A stretch of DNA of 64,000 bases. It comes from Pseudoalteromonas sp. 0303 (GTDB taxonomy: Bacteria; Pseudomonadota; Gammaproteobacteria; Enterobacterales; Alteromonadaceae). How positions within the stretch are numbered: position 1 is the first letter of the stretch; each line of letters opens with the position of its first letter. Made by a program: the position numbers and the translations under genes. The notes beneath the pieces were generated by a model, which saw only the letters and a list, made by a program, of their open reading frames with translations, did not search any database and was not told the DNA's origin. Location: assembly GCF_013349995.1 (NCBI RefSeq), contig NZ_JABVXF010000009.1:62001-126000 (forward strand), in the 5' to 3' direction. Below are positions 17,019 to 26,169 of this stretch, piece by piece.

Positions 17019-18498
17019 TTATCCCTCAATTGCTGCCGTTGATTTAGGCTCAAATAGTTTTCATTTAGTGGTGGCAAGAGAGGTCGATGGCTCTTTGCAA
17101 ATCTTACACAAAGAAAAGCAGCGCGTTTACTTAGCTGACGGTTTAGATGATAAAAATCATTTAAGCCAAGAAGCAATCGAACGCGCGCTGGCAATTCTTA
17201 AGCAGTTTGCGACTACCTTGCAGGACTTCCCCTTAGAGAACGTTAAAGTGGCGGCAACTTACACATTACGCCGCGCTAAAAATATTCATTCGTTCTTAAC
17301 CCAAGCAAGTAAAGTGTTTCCTTACCCAATTGAAGTAATATCGGGGCAGGAGGAAGCGCGTTTAATTTATCAAGGTGTTGCCCATTACATTCATCACGAT
17401 GAAAACCGCTTAGTCATTGATATCGGCGGCGGCAGTACCGAACTCATCATTGGCAAACACTTTAAACATAAATTACTTACTAGCCGTAATATGGGCTGTG
17501 TTAGTTACACCAAGCAGTTTTTTGCAGATGGACAAATCACTGCTAAGCGCTTTGCCAAAGCTGAAGTTCGCGCAGAGCAAGAACTCGAAGTGATTTTCGC
17601 CAACTACTTATCGGCTGGCTGGCAATCTGTGGTGGGAACATCAGGCACTATTAAATCTATCCTTGCCATGATCAATGCTAACGATGCCGAGCAAGAGCTG
17701 ATTACATTAGAGCGATTATTAGAACTAAAAACTCAGTTTATTGCAGCTAAACAAATAAAAGCGCTACAAATTGAAGGTCTTACACCTGAGCGGCAAGTGA
17801 GTATTTGTGGTGGTTTAGCTATTTTAATTGCGATATTTAGGCTGTTTAAAATCGAAGCGTTGCAATACAGCGACTTTTCACTTCGTGAAGGCCTGCTACA
17901 TGAAATGCAGCAAAAGCTCGCCCACAAAGATATTCGCACTAATACCATCGCGAACCTATCTGAGCGTAACGCCATAGATAAAGAGCATGCTAACCGCGTC
18001 TCGACAACTGCAAAGTGGCTGTTTGAACAAGTAAAAGAGGCATGGCAACTTACCGATCCTGACTACATCAACTTGCTGGATTGGGCCGCGCAGCTGCATG
18101 AAATTGGCTTAGGGGTTAATTCATCAGGGATACATAAGCACAGTGCGTATATCGTTGCGAATAGCCAATTACCTGGCTTTACGCAGCAACAACAAACCTT
18201 GCTTAGTTGCATGATCCGTTTTTATCGTAAAAAAATTCGTTTAGAAGAGTTTCCGGCACTGCATACCATGCAGCATTATGAAATATTGCAACTTATTGTG
18301 ATTTTGCGCTTAGCAGTACTGCTAAATCAAAAGCGTATTACCGATCAAGGTTTTAAACTTGAGGTAACAGCCAAGCAAAATAGTATGTTCTTAAAGTTTC
18401 ACAATAAGTGGCTTAAAGAACATACCTTGCTTTTAGCTGACTTACAGCAAGAGCAAAAATACCTTAAAAAGGTCGGCTTCTTACTCGATTTTCATTAA
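17011..18498 (+). CDS. ppx: Exopolyphosphatase (Ppx/GppA family)
   Basis: A 495-residue hydrolase that removes terminal phosphate from polyphosphate, or converts pppGpp to ppGpp in GppA-type members. It has the sugar-kinase/HSP70-like ATPase fold with AAVDLGSNSFHLVV near the start, the phosphate-binding GGGSTEL near residue 145, and a C-terminal HD-like helical domain. The start at 17011 (MNDYPS) gives the canonical N terminus and an 8-bp overlap with ppk. Pairing with ppk favours exopolyphosphatase over GppA. Confidence 0.93.
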   Translation: MNDYPSIAAVDLGSNSFHLVVAREVDGSLQILHKEKQRVYLADGLDDKNHLSQEAIERALAILKQFATTLQDFPLENVKVAATYTLRRAKNIHSFLTQASKVFPYPIEVISGQEEARLIYQGVAHYIHHDENRLVIDIGGGSTELIIGKHFKHKLLTSRNMGCVSYTKQFFADGQITAKRFAKAEVRAEQELEVIFANYLSAGWQSVVGTSGTIKSILAMINANDAEQELITLERLLELKTQFIAAKQIKALQIEGLTPERQVSICGGLAILIAIFRLFKIEALQYSDFSLREGLLHEMQQKLAHKDIRTNTIANLSERNAIDKEHANRVSTTAKWLFEQVKEAWQLTDPDYINLLDWAAQLHEIGLGVNSSGIHKHSAYIVANSQLPGFTQQQQTLLSCMIRFYRKKIRLEEFPALHTMQHYEILQLIVILRLAVLLNQKRITDQGFKLEVTAKQNSMFLKFHNKWLKEHTLLLADLQQEQKYLKKVGFLLDFH

Positions 18499-18501
18499 GC
18501 T

Positions 18502-18530
18502 GATTAATAGATTAATAGATTAATCGATTA
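18502..18530. repeat. Short 8-bp tandem repeat between convergent genes
   Basis: Units GATTAATA, GATTAATA and GATTAATC start at 18502, 18510 and 18518, followed by a partial fourth unit GATTA. They lie immediately beyond ppx and reach the stop codon of the convergent gene. Copy number could vary by slippage. No terminator hairpin is visible here. Confidence 0.8.
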
Positions 18531-18983
18531 CATATCCATATGGCGGTTTGAGCTTTGCATCATTTGCTTAAGGCCTTGATGTTCAAGCTCAAGTAAACGT
18601 TCGAGCTTTTCTTTACTTTGCTCTGTATCAGCTCGCGATACCAAGTACTCGTATAAGTCGATTACTTTTTGGTGTTGCGTGGTTAAGTAAACCTGAATCG
18701 CCTTTTCATCAATTTGCTGATCTGTGCTGATATCGTTAAAAGTAATTAGCTCTGGGTTTTCAGCAAAATACTCATAGCAATAGGTATCAAGCGTGTTTAT
18801 TTCAGTAATGGCTTTAAAGCCAACGAGATCTTCTGCTAGTTTCTTCTCATATTGCAGATAATAGTCCACCAGCATTTGATTATGCTCGTCCAGTAAGTCT
18901 TTAACACTGTGGAAGTTAGCTGCCATTTGAGTATGAAATAACACGGTCCAATCATAAACTTGTTGTATTGTTTTAACTTGCAT
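18528..18983 (-). CDS. Small helical cytoplasmic protein, unknown function
   Basis: A 151-residue, acidic, almost entirely helical protein without a signal peptide or membrane segment. Aromatic and His residues are spaced through the first half, and the C terminus is Met/His-rich (ends NRHMDM). The pattern could suit a four-helix bundle, but I do not recognise a family. The start at 18983 (MQVKTI) is chosen over an ATG two codons upstream because AAGGA abuts that one but lies 6 nt before this one. It lies 142 nt downstream of the CusA gene on the same strand, without an obvious terminator. A link to metal handling is only a guess. Confidence 0.6.
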   Translation of the reverse strand: MQVKTIQQVYDWTVLFHTQMAANFHSVKDLLDEHNQMLVDYYLQYEKKLAEDLVGFKAITEINTLDTYCYEYFAENPELITFNDISTDQQIDEKAIQVYLTTQHQKVIDLYEYLVSRADTEQSKEKLERLLELEHQGLKQMMQSSNRHMDM

Positions 18984-19125
18984 GTGCATTCCTTATTAAA
19001 ATCAATTTAATATGATTTTGCATAAATCACACCAGCAATAAAACCTTTAATTTTCAGCACTTTAAAAATAAAGTGTGTAACTTGCAGCAAGTAAAAGCGT
19101 ACAAGTTACACAGTGACTGTAAAAT

Positions 19126-22100
19126 TTATAGGTAACGTTTACGCCATATAAAATAAAGCACAGGTAACACAAGTAGCGTTAAAACTATGGCACTGAGCAT
19201 CCCGCCGACCATAGGCGCTGCTATTCGGCTCATCACCTCACTGCCCGTTCCAGTACCATAAAGTACTGGCAGTAGACCAATGATAATGGTAGCAACTGTC
19301 ATCATCACGGGCCTAACCCGAAGGCCCGCACCATTGATGATTGCTTGGCGCAGCTCTGTAACCGTGAACTGCGACGATTGCGCTTTGGCATCTTGATAAG
19401 CTTGGTTGAGATAAACCAGCATGATCACGCCAATTTCCACAGCAACCCCAGCTAGGGCAATAAAACCAACCCCAACAGCAACCGAGAAGTTAAAGCCTTC
19501 AAGGTACATCAGCCAAATACCGCCTATCATAGCAAGCGGTAAGGTCAGCATGATCATTGCCACCTCAATAAAGCTTCTAAAATTGAGGTATAACAGCACC
19601 ACAATGATTGCCAAGGTGAGTGGCAATACATAACTGAGTTTGGCTTTTGCGCGCTCCATATATTCATATTGCCCCGCCCACGTAATTGAGTAACCAGCAG
19701 GTAGCTCAAGTTGCTCATGCAGCGCTTGTTGCGCACGCTCAACATAACTGCCGATATCACTGCCTTCAATGTCGATTAAGCTCCAGCCATTAATGCGGGC
19801 ATTTTCACTTTTAATACCCGGCGGGCCATCTTCGATAAAGACATGAGCTACATCGGCCAATGCGATACGCTGTCCGTTTGGTGTCACTATCGGTAACAAC
19901 TTAAGCTCTTCAGGCGAGTCGCGATAAGCTTGTGGGTAACGCAAGTTAACCGGGTAACGCTCTTGCCCTTCAACCGTTTCGGTCACATTCATACCACCGA
20001 TAGCAGTAGCCACAACCTGTTGTACATCAGCAATGTTTAAACCGTAACGCGCAGCCTTCTCACGGTTAATATCGACTTTGATGTAGCGACCACCAGCAAC
20101 GCGCTCTGAATAAACCGAAGCCGTGCCCGGTAAATCTTTTAAGATGACTTCAATTTGCTCACCGATTTTTTGAATTTCGCTCAGCTTTGGCCCTGCTACT
20201 TTGATCCCCACAGGCGTTTTAATCCCAGTGGCAAGCATGTCGATTCGGGTTTTGATTGGCATAACCCACGCATTGGTAAGCCCTGGGAACTTAACCAGAT
20301 TATCGAGCTCTTTTTTCAGTTTCTCGGTTGTCATACCCTCTCGCCACTGTGACTTTGGCTTTAACTGAATAAAGGTTTCGATCATGGTCAGCGGCGCAGG
20401 ATCTGTGGCAGTGTCTGCACGACCTACCTTACCAAATACCGATTCGACCTCTGGCACACTGGCAATTAGCTTATCGGTCTGCTGTAAGATTTCACGGGCC
20501 TTACCAATTGAAATACCTGGGTAAGTAGTAGGCATATACATTAAGTCGCCCTCATCAAGGGGAGGAATAAACTCACTACCAATTTTATTAACCGGGTAAA
20601 AGCCAATAGCAGCCAACACTAATGCCAGTACCAGTGTTGTTTTCGGCGCTTTTAATACCGCATTTAACAAGGGTTTATAGGCTGCCACCAATAAGCGGTT
20701 TACAGGGTTTTTCTGCTCCGAAATAACTTTACCGCGAATAAAGTAGCCCATTAATACCGGCACCAGTGTAATCGCTAAACCAGCCGAAGCTGCCATCGCA
20801 TAAGTCTTTGTGTAAGCCAGAGGCGAGAACATGCGTCCTTCTTGTGCTTCAAGAATAAACACAGGCATAAAGCTAACAGTGATGATCAATAAACTAAAGA
20901 ATAACGCGGGCCCGACTTCTGCGGCTGAGTGCATCACTACTTGCCAACGGTTTTCATCGGTCAGTGGGGTTTTCTCCATATGCTTATGCATATTTTCTAT
21001 CATCACGATAGCACCATCTGTCATTGCACCAATAGCAATCGCTATCCCACCAAGCGACATGATATTAGCGTTTATACCTTGCCAATACATAACCACAAAA
21101 GCCGTTAAAATACCCATTGGCAACGTAATAATGGCTACGATCGATGAACGTATATGGAATAAAAACACCACACACACTAAGGCCACGACGATTAACTCTT
21201 CAATTAACTTTGAGCTTAAGTTATCAAGCGCTTGGGTAATAAGGTTTGAGCGGTCGTACACAGGGATGATTTCAACTCCCTCAGGTAGGCCTTTTTTGAG
21301 CGACTCTAGTTTTTCTTTTACTAGTTTGATGGTTGCTTCGGCATTTTCTCCAAAGCGCATCACTACCACCCCACCGGTTACTTCACCCTCGCCGTTTAGT
21401 TCGGCAATACCACGGCGCATTTGCGGCCCAAGTTTTATATCAGCCACATCACGTAATTGCAGTGGCGTGCCATTGGCATTAGTACCCAGCGGAATGGCTT
21501 CTAAATCTGCGACACTTTTAATATAACCTGTGCTCGATACCATGTATTCGGCTTCAGCCATTTCTACCACTGAGGCACCACGCTCTTGGTTACCTTGCTT
21601 AATTGCTGTTTGAATTAAACTTAGCGGAATACCATAAGCACGCAATTTATCTGGGTCGACATTCACCTGATACTGCTTAACCATACCGCCTACAGACGCG
21701 ACCTCTGATACGCCCGGCACCGTTTGCAGCTCAAACTTTAAAAACCAATCTTGCAAGCTTCGTAGCTGGCTAATATCGTGCTTACCGGTTTTATCCACCA
21801 GCGCATACAAGTAAATCCAACCCACCCCTGTTGCATCAGGGCCAAGTTCAGGCCTTGCTGAGTCAGGTAAGCGAGCACTTACTTGACTCAAATACTCTTG
21901 CACCCGACTACGAGCCCAATAAAGGTCGGTGTCTTCATTAAAAATAACGTATACATAAGAGTCACCAAAAAACGAAAAGCCCCTTACCGTTTCAGCTCCC
22001 GGCACCGACAACATGGCTGTAGTGATAGGAAACGTTACTTGGTCTTGCACCACTTGAGGCGCTTGTCCTGGGTAAGACGTTTTTACAATAACCTGTACAT

Positions 22101-22230
22101 CAGATAAGTCAGGCAAGGCATCAACTGGGGTATTCTTTAAAGAAAAAACCCCAAAGCCCGCCAACATTAAAGACAGCAGTAATACAAAGAAGCGATTACC
22201 GACTGACCAACGGATCACGGCAGCTATCAT
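19126..22230 (-). CDS. cusA: CusA-type heavy-metal RND efflux pump
   Basis: A 1034-residue inner-membrane proton antiporter of the HME-RND family. Twelve helices are expected, with two large periplasmic loops. Typical CusA segments are seen: NTPVDALPDLSDVQV near residue 35, the TM4 acidic motif AMTDGAIVMIENMHK near 408, and GRADTATDPAPLTMIE near 600. These match copper/silver exporters better than CzcA. With CusB and CusC it would form a tripartite channel removing Cu(I)/Ag(I) from the periplasm. Its start overlaps the cusB stop by 4 bp. Confidence 0.9.
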   Translation of the reverse strand: MIAAVIRWSVGNRFFVLLLSLMLAGFGVFSLKNTPVDALPDLSDVQVIVKTSYPGQAPQVVQDQVTFPITTAMLSVPGAETVRGFSFFGDSYVYVIFNEDTDLYWARSRVQEYLSQVSARLPDSARPELGPDATGVGWIYLYALVDKTGKHDISQLRSLQDWFLKFELQTVPGVSEVASVGGMVKQYQVNVDPDKLRAYGIPLSLIQTAIKQGNQERGASVVEMAEAEYMVSSTGYIKSVADLEAIPLGTNANGTPLQLRDVADIKLGPQMRRGIAELNGEGEVTGGVVVMRFGENAEATIKLVKEKLESLKKGLPEGVEIIPVYDRSNLITQALDNLSSKLIEELIVVALVCVVFLFHIRSSIVAIITLPMGILTAFVVMYWQGINANIMSLGGIAIAIGAMTDGAIVMIENMHKHMEKTPLTDENRWQVVMHSAAEVGPALFFSLLIITVSFMPVFILEAQEGRMFSPLAYTKTYAMAASAGLAITLVPVLMGYFIRGKVISEQKNPVNRLLVAAYKPLLNAVLKAPKTTLVLALVLAAIGFYPVNKIGSEFIPPLDEGDLMYMPTTYPGISIGKAREILQQTDKLIASVPEVESVFGKVGRADTATDPAPLTMIETFIQLKPKSQWREGMTTEKLKKELDNLVKFPGLTNAWVMPIKTRIDMLATGIKTPVGIKVAGPKLSEIQKIGEQIEVILKDLPGTASVYSERVAGGRYIKVDINREKAARYGLNIADVQQVVATAIGGMNVTETVEGQERYPVNLRYPQAYRDSPEELKLLPIVTPNGQRIALADVAHVFIEDGPPGIKSENARINGWSLIDIEGSDIGSYVERAQQALHEQLELPAGYSITWAGQYEYMERAKAKLSYVLPLTLAIIVVLLYLNFRSFIEVAMIMLTLPLAMIGGIWLMYLEGFNFSVAVGVGFIALAGVAVEIGVIMLVYLNQAYQDAKAQSSQFTVTELRQAIINGAGLRVRPVMMTVATIIIGLLPVLYGTGTGSEVMSRIAAPMVGGMLSAIVLTLLVLPVLYFIWRKRYL

Positions 22231-23684
22231 TGCATTTCTCCTTGCATAGGGTGGCTCATGGTCATGATGTCAAAAATCACAAACTCACCGTCTACCAACT
22301 TAAAGGTAAAATGCACTTCATCATCGCTTTGTAAACTAGACATATCGATACGCGGCGAAAAATGAAACTCCATGGTTGCAGCCTCGCGTCCCCACTTAGG
22401 GATAGCCTCACGACTGATCACAGCAGTGCGAGCTTCGCGGTCAATACTGTTGATCACGCCATTCACCATTGCGCTCTCACTATCCGGTTCTTGCATACGC
22501 ATAAAGTCAGAACTCTTACTTGATTCGGAATCTATTAAGAACTGCGCTGAAACCACTACGTTATCGTCTTTCAATAAGCCTGATAAAATTTCGACATCAT
22601 GATTATCACTACGGCCTAGCGTCACAATCACTGATTTAAAGCGACCTTCACCTAAATCAATCACGACACGGTCTTGGCTACCTGTGCGGATCACCGCTTC
22701 TTTGGCTATCACTAATTGCGGCTCAGTTGGCTTCGTAGTAATGCTCACTTCAGCAAACATATTCGGTTTTAAGAAGCCATCTTGGTTAGCAAAGCGTAAA
22801 CGCACGCGCAGGGTACGGTTTTTCTCATCAAGGGTTGGGTAAATATAATCGACCTTGCCTTGCCAGCGTTTGCCCGGTAAGTAATCTAAGCTCATAGTAA
22901 CTGGCAAGCCTTTATGAATAAGCCCTGCTTGACGCTCAAAAACTTCAGCCTCAACCCACACTTCTTCTAGGTGAGCAATACTCATCATGGTTGTGCCCGG
23001 TTTCACAAAGAAACCTTCGCGGATATTTAACTCATCCAATACGCCACTTTGCTTGGCATAAAAGGTAATGTTTTGTCTGACCTTTTGGCTTTGCTCTAAT
23101 CGCGCAATAAAATCGTCAGAAACATTCAGTGAGGCTAAGCGTGCTTTTGCTGCACGTATTAGCACCGCATTATTACGTTTAAGGGCAAGCAATAGCTCTT
23201 CTTGTGCATTCACTAGCTGTGGAGAATACAAGGTATAAAGTGGCTCGCCTTGCTTAACTTGGTCACCAGCGGCTTTTACATATAAGGTTTCTATCCAACC
23301 TTCGACACGAGGGTGAATGTGCACGAGTTGGTCTTGGTCGTATTGCACATAACCAACCGTATCAACCGTCGTTTGTAATGATTTAAAGCGAACGGGCGCT
23401 GTTCTTACCCCTAAGTTATTAACGACTGCTGGTGAGATTCTCACAGTACCAGGGCTGTCTTCAGCGCTACTTTGATCCTCATAAACGGGGACTAATTCCA
23501 TACCCATTGGTGATAAACCCGGTTCATCACGGCGGTAATTACTGTCCATAGGCGCCACCCAATATAGCGGCTTTTTCTCCGCGCTTGGCATAGCTTCATG
23601 ATCTGGCTCAGCTAGTTTATTTACAGCCGTTGCCAATGCCGCACCTACCGCCAAGGCGATAACTAATTTCACTGTATTATTCAT
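22227..23684 (-). CDS. cusB: CusB-type periplasmic adaptor with fused CusF-like domain
   Basis: A 485-residue membrane-fusion protein with an N-terminal signal/anchor helix (about 5-20). Next comes a heavy-metal-binding-like segment (about 42-70, APMDSNYRRDEPGLSPMGM) lacking the cysteines usual in that domain, then barrel-sandwich and hairpin regions (about 95-390). A C-terminal beta domain (about 405-480) resembles the periplasmic copper chaperone CusF and contains MEFHF. The start at 23684 has AAGGAG 6 nt upstream. It links CusA to the outer-membrane channel. It overlaps both neighbours, so cusCBA is a single operon. Confidence 0.9.
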   Translation of the reverse strand: MNNTVKLVIALAVGAALATAVNKLAEPDHEAMPSAEKKPLYWVAPMDSNYRRDEPGLSPMGMELVPVYEDQSSAEDSPGTVRISPAVVNNLGVRTAPVRFKSLQTTVDTVGYVQYDQDQLVHIHPRVEGWIETLYVKAAGDQVKQGEPLYTLYSPQLVNAQEELLLALKRNNAVLIRAAKARLASLNVSDDFIARLEQSQKVRQNITFYAKQSGVLDELNIREGFFVKPGTTMMSIAHLEEVWVEAEVFERQAGLIHKGLPVTMSLDYLPGKRWQGKVDYIYPTLDEKNRTLRVRLRFANQDGFLKPNMFAEVSITTKPTEPQLVIAKEAVIRTGSQDRVVIDLGEGRFKSVIVTLGRSDNHDVEILSGLLKDDNVVVSAQFLIDSESSKSSDFMRMQEPDSESAMVNGVINSIDREARTAVISREAIPKWGREAATMEFHFSPRIDMSSLQSDDEVHFTFKLVDGEFVIFDIMTMSHPMQGEMQ

Positions 23685-24999
23685 TGATAGCTCCTTGGCT
23701 TTGTGCTGCATTTATTTGGTTATCTTTTGCTGCTGCGTAATAGTTAAGGCGAGCGAGGGTAATTTGTTTGTCTATTTCGATATTCAATGCATCAATTTTT
23801 GCGTTAAGTTCGCTGATGCGTGCACGCATCACTTCTGAAAAGTCACCATCATCGTTGGTGTAAGCATTTAAAGTCGCTTCGGCTTGCTCCGCCATTTGCG
23901 GTAAAAGCTGCTGTTGATATAGCGCTTTGCGCTGAGCAAGTCGGCTTAGTTGGCTAAGCTCTTTAAAATACTGACCTTGCAGTTTTTGTAGGGTAATAAG
24001 TTTGTTGGTTTTTACCGCCTCGGCATTAGCTATTGCCGCATTGACTTGTTGATCTTGACGATTATCAGTAAACAGCGGTAAATCAACACTTACTCCTATA
24101 GAGAATAAGTCAGCGCGAGAGTCACCCATCGGGGTATCATCACGATAGCCATAGCCTAGGTTCATACCAAATTGCGGCTTATACGCCTCTTTAACCACTT
24201 GCACTTGGGTGTTTTTGGCACGCATAGCATGATCAATAGCGATAATTGCCGGGTGATTCATGAGCACTTCAGTCACCCCCGATGGCGCAAGCTCTTGATA
24301 GGGCATTAGTGCAGCCACCTTGGTATTTTCATCGCTCACTGCACCGTTTAGCATTTCAATAGGTAGCCATTGAGCTAGTCGCTTTTTGGCACTATCAAAC
24401 TGTTGCTCTAACATCACCAGTTTATCTTCAAGACGAGTCAGCTCTAGCTGGGCGCGAATAATATCCTGCTGGCGAGTCGCACCAAGTGTATTGGCATAGC
24501 TTGCCTCTGTAATATCAATAAGCTGATTAAATAAGGCTTTATCTTGGCTGATCAGTTGAATGCTTTTTTGCGCGCGATAGGCATTTAGCCATGCTTCGCT
24601 AACAATGGCTTTAACCTGTGCTTGGCGGTCTGCTCTAAGCCAAGGGTATTGTTCAGCCGATTGTTTTAAAGCTTGTTGCTGTAAGGCAAGACTATCACCT
24701 CGGCTAAATTGTTGTGACAAGCCCACTTTGAATTGCGTCATACCCTCTTGGTCAAAGGCAAAGCCATCGGTTGGTAAGTTCATGAGTCCAACGGTTAACA
24801 CTGGATCTGGCAAGGTACCTGCCGCAATGCTTTGCGCTTCTATCGCCTGTTGCTGGTATTTATTTGCCTGTAACCAAGGCTCGTGAGTCAATGCATAATC
24901 AATTACCTGATTGAGCGCCAATGGCTCTGCTTTCACTAAACTTGAGGTTATCAATACTGCGCCTAGAGAAAGCGCCTTAATCAATTTGCTGTGAATCAT
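23677..24999 (-). CDS. cusC: TolC-family outer-membrane channel of the Cus system
   Basis: A 440-residue outer-membrane efflux protein with a signal peptide (hydrophobic core about 7-20, cleavage after VKA). Two repeats are rich in heptad coiled coil, as in TolC/CusC. No lipobox is seen, unlike E. coli CusC. The ATG at 24999 is chosen because GGAG precedes it by 6 nt; an in-frame TTG lies four codons upstream. It overlaps cusB by 8 bp. It is the exit duct of the tripartite pump. Confidence 0.88.
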   Translation of the reverse strand: MIHSKLIKALSLGAVLITSSLVKAEPLALNQVIDYALTHEPWLQANKYQQQAIEAQSIAAGTLPDPVLTVGLMNLPTDGFAFDQEGMTQFKVGLSQQFSRGDSLALQQQALKQSAEQYPWLRADRQAQVKAIVSEAWLNAYRAQKSIQLISQDKALFNQLIDITEASYANTLGATRQQDIIRAQLELTRLEDKLVMLEQQFDSAKKRLAQWLPIEMLNGAVSDENTKVAALMPYQELAPSGVTEVLMNHPAIIAIDHAMRAKNTQVQVVKEAYKPQFGMNLGYGYRDDTPMGDSRADLFSIGVSVDLPLFTDNRQDQQVNAAIANAEAVKTNKLITLQKLQGQYFKELSQLSRLAQRKALYQQQLLPQMAEQAEATLNAYTNDDGDFSEVMRARISELNAKIDALNIEIDKQITLARLNYYAAAKDNQINAAQSQGAINE

Positions 25000-25103
25000 C
25001 ACATGCTCCAAAAATCTTAAAAATGGTTAAAAAACAATAGATTTTGGTTGCAGAATAAGGATTATTTCAGCGTTTTACTGAATTTTAGACAGACCTATCC
25101 TGC

Positions 25104-25463
25104 TTAAGCAGTAATAGGTGGACGATATAAAGAACTTGCGTGGAAACTAAGCTGGCTGGCGCCTAACACGGTGACTTTTTCTGATTGCTTAATTGATTTA
25201 ACAACTAAATCATTTAGCGGCAGGAGTGAGTGAGCTGTACAGGCATTGAACGGACACGCACAATCGCTGTTATCCATTACGTCTTCATGGCAACAATCCA
25301 TATCACTCATGTCGTTGTCAGCATTCATATTAGCATGATGATCCATTTGCATGCTGGCATGTGGCATATCACACACCATAGCAACAGACGCAACTGACTG
25401 ACCCACAAAAGTGAGCAGTATCATAGCTATCAATAAGTAGCTTGAAAGTCGCGTCATCATCAT
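25104..25463 (-). CDS. Secreted Met/His/Cys-rich small protein heading the cus operon
   Basis: A 119-residue protein with a signal peptide (hydrophobic 8-25). Its middle (about 28-75) is packed with likely copper ligands: HASMQMDHH, NADNDMSDMDCCHED and a CAC/C cluster. The C-terminal 45 residues are plain. It resembles small metal-binding leader proteins found before copper efflux operons (CopL-like), but I cannot name the family firmly. Three consecutive Met codons open the frame. The third gives the best distance (7 nt) to AAGG, so the true start may be 25457. It lies 104 nt before cusC, same strand. Confidence 0.75.
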   Translation of the reverse strand: MMMTRLSSYLLIAMILLTFVGQSVASVAMVCDMPHASMQMDHHANMNADNDMSDMDCCHEDVMDNSDCACPFNACTAHSLLPLNDLVVKSIKQSEKVTVLGASQLSFHASSLYRPPITA

Positions 25464-25500
25464 ACCTTAAAAATTAATTGCCCAAATTGTAGCCCGAAAT

Positions 25501-26115
25501 TTACGCGCTCGACAAGGGTTTATCTATTTTTATGCTACTGCTGGCAGCAATAGCAAACAGGCAATAACCAGTAAAATACCAAAAACCATCACCTAATTCG
25601 GCATGCATTTTGATTAGCTCGCCCATTTGCCCATCGGCATTACCTGCTAAATAGGCCACGATCAATGCAATCACAAACACATCGACCATGCTCCATTTAC
25701 TTAGGCCCTGTATGAGTTGACCGAGCAAATGCTTAAATCTATTCGCAGGTAAAAAACAATAAAGCAATTGCATCAGGAGTTTTAAAGTGGGAATAACAAT
25801 CGAGAACACTGCAACAAGCGCGGCAACAAGGTAGTTTTTGTTATTGGCTAGCTCATTCACGGTGCCCCAAATGCTGCGTGTTTTTTTGTAGGCATCTATT
25901 TCACCTTCAAGTTTATCAAGCCCCAACATGCTTGAAGCCATCATTAACACGCTACGGGTATTGCGATCGCCTTCATCCGCAATCATTTCAATACCTGTTT
26001 TGGCAAGCTTAGATTTATCGATTTTTCCTTCTAGGGTGAGCACAGGCTGGGTTACACCAGGAATTAGTAACGCCAAGGCAATTAAAATAGCCAGTACTGG
26101 AAAAACAACACGCAT
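25501..26115 (-). CDS. PqiA-like inner-membrane protein
   Basis: A 204-residue membrane protein resembling one PqiA (paraquat-inducible protein A) domain. It has a helix at about 4-22, a periplasmic stretch of about 65 residues, then helices near 95-120, 138-158 and 175-193. PqiA normally has two such domains and zinc-ribbon cysteines, but here there is one domain and no CxxC. It stands between the HDOD gene and the cus operon on the same strand, only 37 nt before the metal-binding protein gene, so some co-transcription with cus is possible. Its role in this genome is unknown. Confidence 0.7.
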   Translation of the reverse strand: MRVVFPVLAILIALALLIPGVTQPVLTLEGKIDKSKLAKTGIEMIADEGDRNTRSVLMMASSMLGLDKLEGEIDAYKKTRSIWGTVNELANNKNYLVAALVAVFSIVIPTLKLLMQLLYCFLPANRFKHLLGQLIQGLSKWSMVDVFVIALIVAYLAGNADGQMGELIKMHAELGDGFWYFTGYCLFAIAASSSIKIDKPLSSA

Positions 26116-26169
26116 TAGTTACAAACCTTTTTAATACTCAGAGCCCGCATAATAACGAACTCTGCGCTT

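Noticed and set aside
20831..21526. 231-codon open frame on the plus strand inside cusA
   Set aside because: It is antisense to a strongly conserved RND pump, its peptide is Ser/Thr/Ile-rich and low in complexity, and it has no ribosome site.
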